Assembly: GCA_019120115.1 (NCBI GenBank)
Contig: DWVS01000306.1
Coordinates: forward strand, 1-5,227
Length of the DNA: 5,227 nt
Direction: 5' to 3'
From: Eisenbergiella intestinigallinarum
GTDB taxonomy: Bacteria; Bacillota; Clostridia; Lachnospirales; Lachnospiraceae
This document shows positions 1-5,227 of the stretch, piece by piece (position 1 is the stretch's first letter; every line of letters starts with the position of its first letter). The notes beneath the pieces were generated by a model. That model saw only the letters and a list, made by a program, of their open reading frames with translations. It was not told the DNA's origin and made no database searches. A program made the translations under genes and the position numbers.

Positions 1-30
1 CTTATGAAAGAAAACAATCGGGAAAAATGA
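1..30 (+). CDS. 3' end of a probable upstream gene (partial)
   Basis: Reading from base 1, the frame gives nine residues (LMKENNREK) and then a TGA at 28-30. This stop overlaps the ATG of the next gene in an ATGA arrangement, the same junction used twice more in this operon, which suggests that a real gene enters from the left. The fragment is too short to identify. An ATG at 4-6 could instead begin an eight-codon leader peptide. Function cannot be assigned. Confidence 0.35.
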   Translation, partial: LMKENNREK

Positions 31-596
31 AGGATCTCAGCAATCGGCGTTTTGGCCGCCTGACGGCTGAATTTCCCACTGAACGCAGAGATCATAAAGG
101 CTCCGTATACTGGAGCTGCCGCTGCATATGCGGAAACCAGGTCGAGGTTACGGAAGACGGCCTGATGTCCGGAAACAATCTGAGCTGCGGATGTCTGAAA
201 AGGGAAAACCAGAGGCAGATCGCCCGGCAGCTGCATCACGTGGACGGTACCTGCATAGAGTGGCTCGAAAAACGAAAAAAGCGCAGGGATAATACAAGCG
301 GCTTTCGCGGGGTCTCCCGTCGGGAAAACGGAAAATACCGGGTCACGATCGGCTTCAAGGGGCAGCGCTTTTATCTCGGCACCTTTGCCGGCCTGGAGGA
401 GGCCGTGCAGGCACGCCTGAAAGCAGAAGCCGAGATCCATGAAGCCTTTGTCAAAAAGTATCGTCTCTGGTCGGAAAAAGCAGCGGCAGATCCGGACTGG
501 GGGAAGCAGAATCCCTTCGTTTTCCGCGTACAGAAGGAACACGAATTTGGTTATCGCATCATCAGCAGCCCGGAACTGGCAGAATTCGGACCGTAA
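27..596 (+). CDS. Zinc-ribbon plus AP2-domain DNA-binding protein
   Basis: A 189-aa predicted soluble DNA-binding protein. The N-terminal part (about residues 1-60) opens with the DLSNRRFGRL segment typical of this family and carries cysteines at 31, 33, 35, 54 and 56 (WSCRCICGN and LSCGCLK), a probable metal-binding knuckle. A basic stretch (KRKKRR, 82-87) leads into an AP2-type domain at about 89-142, with NTSGFRGVSRR, GKYRVTIGFKGQ, LGTF and the helix EEAVQARLKAE. The C-terminal 45 residues are not recognised. AP2 domains bind DNA through a three-stranded sheet; in bacteria they occur in phage proteins, HNH endonucleases and small standalone proteins of gut Clostridia. No HNH or other nuclease motif is visible. 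The ATG at 27 overlaps an upstream TGA and has no good ribosome binding site, so it may depend on translational coupling; the frame is open to base 3 without another start. A regulatory role for the operon is only inference; it could be mobile-element cargo. Confidence 0.85.
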   Translation: MKDLSNRRFGRLTAEFPTERRDHKGSVYWSCRCICGNQVEVTEDGLMSGNNLSCGCLKRENQRQIARQLHHVDGTCIEWLEKRKKRRDNTSGFRGVSRRENGKYRVTIGFKGQRFYLGTFAGLEEAVQARLKAEAEIHEAFVKKYRLWSEKAAADPDWGKQNPFVFRVQKEHEFGYRIISSPELAEFGP

Positions 597-601
597 AGGA
601 G
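595..601 (+). promoter_or_regulatory. Ribosome binding site AAAGGAG for the F420-beta family gene
   Basis: AAAGGAG overlaps the TAA stop of the AP2 gene. The in-frame ATG of the next gene is at 614, 12 bases downstream, which is rather long. A closer ATG at 610 (8-base spacing) lies in a different frame that ends at 765 with no recognisable protein. Confidence 0.7.
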
Positions 602-613
602 TCGGCAGAATGT

Positions 614-1621
614 ATGAAGGAAACAGCGAAGATCCAAACGGCTGTATATGCAGGCCGCATCAAAGACAGGCAGACGCTTCTGCGCAGCTCGTCGGGAGGC
701 GCTTTTACCGCGCTTACGAACGTTTTTCTGAAACGTGGAAACGCGGTCGTGGCCGCAGTCTATAACTATCAGACTCACAGAACCGAATTCCACCTGATTC
801 TTACGGAAGAAGAGCGGGATGCCGCGCGCGGTTCTAAATATATGCAGAGCGATCCGGGAAGGATATTCCGGGACGCGCTGTCCTGGTTGAAAGCGAATCC
901 GGATAAGTGCCTCCTCTTTACAGGTCTGGGCTGCCAGGCAGAAGGCTTTCGAAAGTTTGCAGAACTGAAAAGGATCCGCGGCCGCGTGTACATCGTCGAC
1001 CTGATCTGCTTTGGCTCCATGAGCCCCGGGCTGTGGAGGGAATATGCACGATCGCTGGAAAAGCGCCATCATGGGAAGATCACTTATCTGTCTTTCCGGG
1101 ACAAAAGGAACGGATGGGAAAAGCCCTCGGCGTATGCAACGATAAACGGCCATGAGGTGCCGGTCAACGACTGTCTGAACGTATATTACGGCCGCTGCGC
1201 ATTAAGGCCGTCCTGTTATGTGTGCCCGTTTACTTCCACAGAGCGGAAAACTGATATTACGATAGGCGACTATTGGAACATCGAGAAAGCGCTTCCTGAT
1301 TTTTACGATAAGGACGGGGTTTCTCTGCTTTTGATTCATACCCGGAGGGGGCTTCGCCTGCTACGCCAAGCCGGGACAGAGCTCGACTGCCGCAGAAGCG
1401 ACAAAAGCCTCTGCCCGCAGCCAAATCTCTCCGCGCCTTCCAAAAGGCCGGCCCAGAGAGACAGGTTCTGGAAGGATTACCGGAGGAAAAAAGCACAGGC
1501 CGTCATAAAAAAATATGGTTCCGGGGATGGCGGGAGGCTCCGCCGCATGATCCGAAAATGTATCAGATTCCGCCCGTGGGAAAAAATCTTCTGCCCGCCG
1601 GAAAGGAGAAAAGATCAATGA
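614..1621 (+). CDS. Coenzyme F420 hydrogenase/dehydrogenase beta-subunit family protein, lacking the ferredoxin module
   Basis: A 335-aa predicted cytoplasmic flavin/iron-sulfur oxidoreductase of the FrhB/FdhB family. Family landmarks in order: SSSGGAFTAL (25-34), RGSKYMQSD (72-80), GLGCQAEGF (104-112, the counterpart of the usual GTPCQ-type motif), DLICFGSMSP (129-138), a cysteine group at 195, 201 and 204 (CALRPSCYVCPF), and DITIGDYW (214-221). In the family these regions hold FAD and bind an Fe-S cluster. Homologues in polysaccharide loci normally begin with a two-cluster ferredoxin domain of about 70 residues; here the protein starts directly at the F420-beta domain and the ferredoxin is the next gene. 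The tail (about 275-335) is strongly basic and lacks family landmarks. The substrate is unknown: F420 use is not implied, since most bacterial members sit in organisms without F420. The neighbouring pyruvyl transferase and glycosyltransferases suggest a redox step on a sugar or donor. The ATG at 614 is the only in-frame start near the ribosome binding site. Confidence 0.88.
   Translation: MKETAKIQTAVYAGRIKDRQTLLRSSSGGAFTALTNVFLKRGNAVVAAVYNYQTHRTEFHLILTEEERDAARGSKYMQSDPGRIFRDALSWLKANPDKCLLFTGLGCQAEGFRKFAELKRIRGRVYIVDLICFGSMSPGLWREYARSLEKRHHGKITYLSFRDKRNGWEKPSAYATINGHEVPVNDCLNVYYGRCALRPSCYVCPFTSTERKTDITIGDYWNIEKALPDFYDKDGVSLLLIHTRRGLRLLRQAGTELDCRRSDKSLCPQPNLSAPSKRPAQRDRFWKDYRRKKAQAVIKKYGSGDGGRLRRMIRKCIRFRPWEKIFCPPERRKDQ
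1602..1608 (+). promoter_or_regulatory. Ribosome binding site AAAGGAG deciding the ferredoxin start
   Basis: AAAGGAG inside the end of the upstream gene, 9 bases before the ATG at 1618. It favours this start over the in-frame ATG at 1558, which would add 20 residues with no ferredoxin resemblance. Confidence 0.8.
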
Positions 1622-1848
1622 TATCCTTTACGAACAGAGGCTTTCCGGTTCTGTATGAAAAAAAGGAGGAGTGCTGCGGCTGTACAGCCTGTCTGGCACT
1701 CTGTCCCCAGGACGCCATCCACATGGCAGAGAATGAAGAAGGCTTCCTGTATCCGCTGCTTGACAAAGACAGATGCACGGGCTGTTTTCTGTGCATGCAC
1801 GTATGTCCATTTTCACTTATAAAGAAACAGAGAAATAAAAGCCTCTGA
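1618..1848 (+). CDS. Small 2[4Fe-4S] ferredoxin
   Basis: A 76-aa bacterial-type ferredoxin. Two complete cluster-binding motifs are visible: C19-C22-C25-C29-P30 (CCGCTACLALCP) and C53-C56-C59-C63-P64 (CTGCFLCMHVCP). Each should carry one [4Fe-4S] cluster and move single electrons in the cytoplasm. The segment between them (AENEEGFLYPLLDKDRC) closely resembles the N-terminal ferredoxin domain normally fused to F420-beta family proteins in polysaccharide loci, so this gene looks like that domain made into a separate protein. Its ATG overlaps the TGA of the F420-beta gene (ATGA at 1618-1621), so coupled translation and a matched amount of the two partners are likely. The natural inference is that it docks on the preceding protein and feeds it electrons. 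The short basic tail (KKQRNKSL) follows directly after the second cluster. Confidence 0.9.
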   Translation: MISFTNRGFPVLYEKKEECCGCTACLALCPQDAIHMAENEEGFLYPLLDKDRCTGCFLCMHVCPFSLIKKQRNKSL

Positions 1849-1866
1849 CAGAGGAAGAACCGGCAT

Positions 1867-1870
1867 GGAG
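1867..1870 (+). promoter_or_regulatory. Ribosome binding site GGAG for the pyruvyl transferase gene
   Basis: GGAG, 5 bases before the ATG at 1876. The ATG at 1865 next to it opens only a four-codon frame that closes at 1877-1879, so 1876 is the real start. Confidence 0.6.
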
Positions 1871-1875
1871 ACAAA

Positions 1876-3006
1876 ATGAAGATTGGTATTCTCACCTTTT
1901 ACTGTTCTGACAATTACGGCGCAATGCTCCAGGCCTTTGGGCTGAAGCACTGTGTAAAGGAAATTTTTCCGGAAACGGAAATCATCCCTTACACGCCTGC
2001 CTATCTGGCCGGAAGGCACTGGCTTCTGCCCTATTGTCCCTTGGGTTCTCCGCGTGAAAGCCTTTTCCTGGCAGCCACATCGCTGAAACAAAACCTGCGA
2101 ATGGGAAGAAGCTTTTTTCACCAGAAGAAAAACATGAATGCCTTCCGGCGAAAATATCTGGTTCAAAAGAGACGGGAGATTCACACCATACGAGGGCTGC
2201 AAAAAACGGCATATGATATTTATATTGTGGGAAGCGACCAGATCTGGAACCCGGACATTACCCTTGGGCTGCGGCGGGAATATTTTGGAGCGTTTCCCTG
2301 CCGATGCAAAAAACACGTCGTTGCCTATGCCGCCAGCCTTGGCGGGGCTTGTCTCGCCCCCAGGTATGGGGAAGACATGCGGGCTTTGCTGAAGTCTGTG
2401 GATTCCATCTCGCTGCGCGAGATGGAAGCGGCGCCGTATATCAGAAGCCTGACCGAAAAGGAAATCTCCGTCGTATCGGATCCGGTCTTTTTCCTGAACG
2501 CAGGACAATGGGAGCAACTTGAAACAGCTCCGAAAGAAAAAAACTACATTCTCCTGTACGGCACGGAATGCAATGAGTCAATGCGTCGGTATGCAGAGAG
2601 ACTTTCCGAAGAAAAGGCTCTGCAGATAGTGGAACTTTCTCTTCGCCAAACGCGTGAGGAAGCAGGCTTTACCGTCAGAACTGACGCGGGACCCGCGGAA
2701 TTCCTCGGTTTTGTTCATCATGCATCCTATGTGGTGACGAATTCCTTTCACGCGGCGGCGTTCTGCATCATTTTTCAAAAACCGTTTCTGGTCTTTGCCC
2801 ACAGCTGCAGGAATGCCAGGCTTTCGGATCTCCTGTCCGCCTGTGGGCTGAAGGATCGACTGGTCTCTCACGGGCAGACGCCGCCGGATATCGATCGGCC
2901 CATCTGCTGGCATGAGGCGGAGGCAAAGAAGAACCTGATGTCGGAGCGGTCACGGTGCTTTCTAAGGCAGGCTCTCGCCGGCAGCAATCATGGATCTGAC
3001 GGCTGA
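1876..3006 (+). CDS. Polysaccharide pyruvyl transferase family protein
   Basis: A 376-aa member of the CsaB/WcaK/AmsJ-type family (PF04230). Characterised members move pyruvate from phosphoenolpyruvate to a sugar hydroxyl, forming a ketal that gives the glycan a negative charge. Visible landmarks: the N-terminal strand and glycine loop KIGILTFYCSDNYGAMLQA (2-20), IVGSDQIWNP (117-126), YAASLGG (151-157), SISLREMEA (177-185), SVVSDPVFFL (198-207), and VVTNSFHAAAFCIIFQKPF (286-304), with the conserved family histidine at 292. The usual small residue after that histidine is glycine; here it is alanine. No signal peptide or membrane segment is seen, so it should act on the cytoplasmic face on lipid-linked intermediates. 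This GSDQIWN-type subgroup is often found beside F420-beta/ferredoxin genes, as here, and true pyruvyl transfer has not been shown for most of it. It lies 27 bases after the ferredoxin gene in the same operon. Length is normal for the family and the reading frame is intact. Confidence 0.9.
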   Translation: MKIGILTFYCSDNYGAMLQAFGLKHCVKEIFPETEIIPYTPAYLAGRHWLLPYCPLGSPRESLFLAATSLKQNLRMGRSFFHQKKNMNAFRRKYLVQKRREIHTIRGLQKTAYDIYIVGSDQIWNPDITLGLRREYFGAFPCRCKKHVVAYAASLGGACLAPRYGEDMRALLKSVDSISLREMEAAPYIRSLTEKEISVVSDPVFFLNAGQWEQLETAPKEKNYILLYGTECNESMRRYAERLSEEKALQIVELSLRQTREEAGFTVRTDAGPAEFLGFVHHASYVVTNSFHAAAFCIIFQKPFLVFAHSCRNARLSDLLSACGLKDRLVSHGQTPPDIDRPICWHEAEAKKNLMSERSRCFLRQALAGSNHGSDG

Positions 3007-3015
3007 CAGAAAAAG

Positions 3016-3023
3016 GGAGGTGA
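3016..3023 (+). promoter_or_regulatory. Strong ribosome binding site GGAGGTGA deciding a TTG start
   Basis: GGAGGTGA is an eight-base perfect complement to the 3' end of 16S rRNA. It sits 5 bases before the TTG at 3029 (8 bases counted from GGAGG), which is in frame with the glycosyltransferase. The in-frame ATG at 2990 has no such site, and if it were used the site would lie uselessly inside the gene. Confidence 0.8.
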
Positions 3024-3028
3024 CAGAT

Positions 3029-4576
3029 TTGGGCAAAAAAACATTTACCGAAGGGCTGGTTTCCATCGTAACGCCGGTTTACAACGGAGCGGAATATCTT
3101 CCGGATTATCTGGATTCCATCCTGCGGCAGACATATGGAAAGCTGGAGCTGATCCTCGTGGATGACGGTTCCGAAGATCAGACCGTAACCATTGCGGAAT
3201 CCTGGAAAAACAGAATGGAAAGAAAAGGTATATCCTTTCGTCTCCTGCGGACAGAACACCGAAACGCGTCTTCCGCCCTCAGACACGGCCTTTCTTATGT
3301 AACAGGCGAATACCTGGTCTGGCCGGACGGCGATGATGTTCTGACAGAAGACTCCATTGAAATCCGGGTTGATTTTCTGGAACGGCATCCGGAATACCGT
3401 TGCGTACGCTCGCTGTCCTGGTATTTTGATCCCCAAACAAAGCGAAGAATGGCGGCGGAAGAACAAACCGGCGATCTGCAACGGGAAGCGCTGTTCTGGG
3501 ATGTCCTGGAGGGAAGGACCTTCGTATGCTGTGGATGCTATATGCTGCGTTCAGAAGCTTTCTTTAAAATTTACCCGGACGGAGGCATCCCCGTTTATCC
3601 GGTGGGGCAGAATTTCCAGATGCTACTTCCTTTCCTGTATTTTCATAAATGCCCTACCATAAGGAAGGCTCTGTACGGTGTCGCGGTCAGAAGCGGCAGC
3701 CACTCAAGGCAGCCGCTGACCAGGCAACAGACAGAGCGAAAGTATCGGGACTACGAACGGCTTATGGACGATATCACAGCAATATGCGGCATCACGGATA
3801 AAGAATCCTTAACGCGCATAAGAATATGGAAGTACCGCAGACGCCTCCTGCTGGCACGGCAATACCGGCAGCAGGGAAAGGCAGTACGGATTTTTTTCCT
3901 CCTGACGAAGTGGGAGCGCGGAAAAAACATAACGAACCGCATTTCTGAAATCATACGGAACACCGAATGGAAGCTTTATAAATATGTAAAAAGAAAGCGG
4001 CTGAAGGGGACGCCTTCGATCCTTTCCTCAAACTGCGTCGGCACGATCATCTGCCATGACATGAAGCTTCCCTGGAACTCGCCGACCATCAATCTGAAAA
4101 TGGACATGAACGATTTTGTCAAATTCTGCGAAAATCCGGACTGGTATCTGCGCCAGAAGCTCCTCCCGCTCCCGGACCGACATCTGCCCTGTCCAGCAGG
4201 AATGTTGGGAGATATACGCATCGATTTTGTTCATTACCTGAATTTTGACGACGCGGCCGAACAGTGGGAACGCAGAAAAAAGCGGATCGATCGGGAAAAT
4301 CTGTTTATCATGGGCAGCGAAAAGGACGGCTGTACCTATGAGACGCTACAGTGTTTTGACCGGCTGCCCTGGAAAAACAAAGTGGTTTTTACCAGAAAGG
4401 CTTATCCGGAATTCCGATCCGCCTTTCCAGTCAGAGGCTTTGAAAGCTGCGATGAGCTGGGTACGGTCACAAATTTCAAGCCGCAGTTTCTGAAAAGAAG
4501 ATATCTGGACGATTTTGACTATGTTTCCTTCCTGAACCGGAAGGGGATCAAAGGAAAGGGCATGCGCAGGAAATGA
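3029..4576 (+). CDS. Two-domain protein: GT2 glycosyltransferase fused to a DUF1919-like domain
   Basis: 515 aa from the TTG start (528 if the ATG at 2990 is used). The N-terminal part is a GT-A fold family 2 glycosyltransferase: VSIVTPVYNG (11-20), ILVDDGSEDQT (42-52), and the metal/nucleotide-binding acidic motif WPDGDD (98-103, DxD at 100-102), within about residues 11-220. It should transfer a sugar from a nucleotide-sugar donor. A basic, arginine-rich helical stretch (about 230-325) follows. From about 328 to 477 the protein resembles DUF1919 (PF08942), a family of unknown biochemistry found in exopolysaccharide loci: ILSSNCVGTIICHD (331-344), LPWNSPTINL (347-356), AGMLGDIRIDFVHY (390-403), WERRKKRI (413-420) and GSEKDGCTYE (429-438). 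DUF1919 proteins are usually separate, so this is a fusion that may perform two steps on one acceptor. No membrane segment is obvious. A gap of 22 bases follows the pyruvyl transferase gene and the 3' end overlaps the next gene. The glycosyltransferase call is firm; the DUF1919 call is from memory of the family pattern. Confidence 0.87.
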   Translation: MGKKTFTEGLVSIVTPVYNGAEYLPDYLDSILRQTYGKLELILVDDGSEDQTVTIAESWKNRMERKGISFRLLRTEHRNASSALRHGLSYVTGEYLVWPDGDDVLTEDSIEIRVDFLERHPEYRCVRSLSWYFDPQTKRRMAAEEQTGDLQREALFWDVLEGRTFVCCGCYMLRSEAFFKIYPDGGIPVYPVGQNFQMLLPFLYFHKCPTIRKALYGVAVRSGSHSRQPLTRQQTERKYRDYERLMDDITAICGITDKESLTRIRIWKYRRRLLLARQYRQQGKAVRIFFLLTKWERGKNITNRISEIIRNTEWKLYKYVKRKRLKGTPSILSSNCVGTIICHDMKLPWNSPTINLKMDMNDFVKFCENPDWYLRQKLLPLPDRHLPCPAGMLGDIRIDFVHYLNFDDAAEQWERRKKRIDRENLFIMGSEKDGCTYETLQCFDRLPWKNKVVFTRKAYPEFRSAFPVRGFESCDELGTVTNFKPQFLKRRYLDDFDYVSFLNRKGIKGKGMRRK

Positions 4577-5227
4577 AAAATCTGATTTCCGTTATCATTC
4601 CTGTCTACAATTCAGAAGACTACATTTCCGTCTGTCTGCATTCCGTAACAGAACAGACTTATCCTCATCTCGAAATCCTCGTCATAGACGATGGCTCAGA
4701 GGACAATACGCCGACTCTCTGCAGGCAGATCGCAGAGGGTGATAAAAGAATAAAAATTTACCGCCAGACGAATCAGGGCGTTTCGGCCGCAAGAAACCGG
4801 GGCATCGATCTTGCGGAGGGCGAATTCCTTGTCTTTCTGGACAGCGACGACATGCTCCATCCGCGCTTTCTGGAAAAAGCCCTGGAACGGGCCGTACAGA
4901 CCGGCGCAGACATGGTCAGCGGACGTCTGGTCAAAATACCGTCGGAGGACATGCGGACGGAATCCGGAAACTGTTTCCGGCAGTTCTGGACGGAACCGTG
5001 GACAGATATTCCGGCAGACCGGATCCTTTCGCAGTTTCATGAAAAAGAAGAGCTCGATCTGTATACGGCCGCCTGTAAGCTGATCAAAAAGGCACTGATC
5101 GGAACGCTGCGGTTTGAAGAGCAGATTCTGCTGGGAGAAGATACGCTATTTATGTACCAGCTCGTACGAAAAAGATTCTCCCTTACATTTACCGGGGCCC
5201 CGTGGTATCTGTATCGGATGCGTACCG
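4573..5227 (+). CDS. GT2 family glycosyltransferase (3' end beyond the window)
   Basis: At least 218 residues, still open at the window edge. This is a classic family 2 glycosyltransferase: ISVIIPVYNSEDYI (5-18), VTEQTYPHLEILVIDDGSED (25-44), NQGVSAARNRGI (67-78), the DxD-containing FLDSDDM (88-94), and the catalytic-base region LLGEDTLFMY (186-195, E189-D190), followed by APWYLYRMR (209-217), which matches the place where such proteins read YxYRxR. It should add one sugar to a lipid-linked glycan in the cytoplasm; donor and acceptor cannot be read from the sequence. Its ATG overlaps the TGA of the preceding gene (ATGA, 4573-4576). The only ribosome-binding-like sequences are AAAGG at 4550-4554 and the close AGGA at 4568-4571, so coupling to the upstream gene is likely. 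The fold is complete through the catalytic region; only the C-terminal tail or an extra domain is missing from the window. Confidence 0.92.
   Translation, partial: MKNLISVIIPVYNSEDYISVCLHSVTEQTYPHLEILVIDDGSEDNTPTLCRQIAEGDKRIKIYRQTNQGVSAARNRGIDLAEGEFLVFLDSDDMLHPRFLEKALERAVQTGADMVSGRLVKIPSEDMRTESGNCFRQFWTEPWTDIPADRILSQFHEKEELDLYTAACKLIKKALIGTLRFEEQILLGEDTLFMYQLVRKRFSLTFTGAPWYLYRMRT

Noticed and set aside
27..596. AP2 protein as a homing endonuclease
   Set aside because: No HNH, GIY-YIG or LAGLIDADG motif is visible; only the cysteine knuckle and the AP2 domain can be supported.
551..1153. A 200-codon minus-strand open frame across the F420-beta gene
   Set aside because: It lies opposite a gene with clear family motifs, has no recognisable domain, and fits antisense shadowing in a G+C-balanced coding region.
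1558..1621. Possible programmed frameshift or sequencing error fusing the F420-beta protein to the ferredoxin
   Set aside because: The A-run at 1581-1586 is not a proper slippery heptamer in the reading frame, and the ferredoxin has its own well-spaced AAAGGAG and an ATGA overlap. In fused relatives the ferredoxin is N-terminal, not C-terminal.
1842..1854. Small hairpin CCTCT-GAC-AGAGG over the ferredoxin stop codon
   Set aside because: The stem is only five base pairs and no T-run follows, so it is not an intrinsic terminator; the next gene starts 22 bases later with its own ribosome binding site.
1813..2517. A 234-codon minus-strand open frame across the pyruvyl transferase gene
   Set aside because: It is antisense to a well-supported gene and its translation shows no recognisable motif.
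2768..3481. A 237-codon minus-strand open frame spanning the pyruvyl transferase and GT2 genes
   Set aside because: It crosses two sense genes with conserved motifs and lacks any recognisable motif of its own.

Overview
The window reads as the inside of one rightward polysaccharide-assembly operon from an anaerobic Gram-positive bacterium, most likely of the Clostridia (Lachnospiraceae or Ruminococcaceae type). This is inferred from four things: near-perfect AGGAGG-type ribosome binding sites, a base composition close to half G+C by eye, an AP2-domain DNA-binding protein of a type common in gut Clostridia, and an F420-hydrogenase-beta/ferredoxin/pyruvyl-transferase gene set often seen in surface-polysaccharide loci of anaerobes. 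No rRNA, tRNA, IS element, CRISPR array or phage structural gene is visible, so the species cannot be named.

Layout, all on the + strand: (1) the last codons of a probable upstream gene (1-30); (2) a 189-aa zinc-ribbon plus AP2 DNA-binding protein (27-596); (3) a 335-aa protein of the coenzyme F420 hydrogenase/dehydrogenase beta-subunit family without its usual ferredoxin module (614-1621); (4) a separate 76-aa 2[4Fe-4S] ferredoxin (1618-1848); (5) a 376-aa polysaccharide pyruvyl transferase family protein (1876-3006); (6) a two-domain protein with an N-terminal GT2 glycosyltransferase and a C-terminal DUF1919-like domain (3029-4576); (7) a second GT2 glycosyltransferase cut by the window edge (4573-5227). 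Coding density is almost complete. Three junctions are ATGA stop/start overlaps, the other gaps are 17 to 27 bases, and I see no terminator or internal promoter, so one transcript is likely. There is no gene-free stretch longer than about 30 bases.

Working together (inference): the two glycosyltransferases would add sugars to a lipid-linked repeat unit, the pyruvyl transferase family protein would add a ketal-pyruvate or similar acidic group, and the flavoprotein/ferredoxin pair would perform an unknown redox step on a sugar, a pyruvyl donor or a cofactor. The AP2 protein is the outlier, either a local regulator or cargo that has joined the operon.

The most notable points are the split and reversed ferredoxin/F420-beta arrangement, the GT2-DUF1919 fusion, and the AP2 protein apparently coupled into a cell-surface operon. 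None of these proves a new system, but the redox pair next to a pyruvyl transferase has no known biochemical role that I can name.
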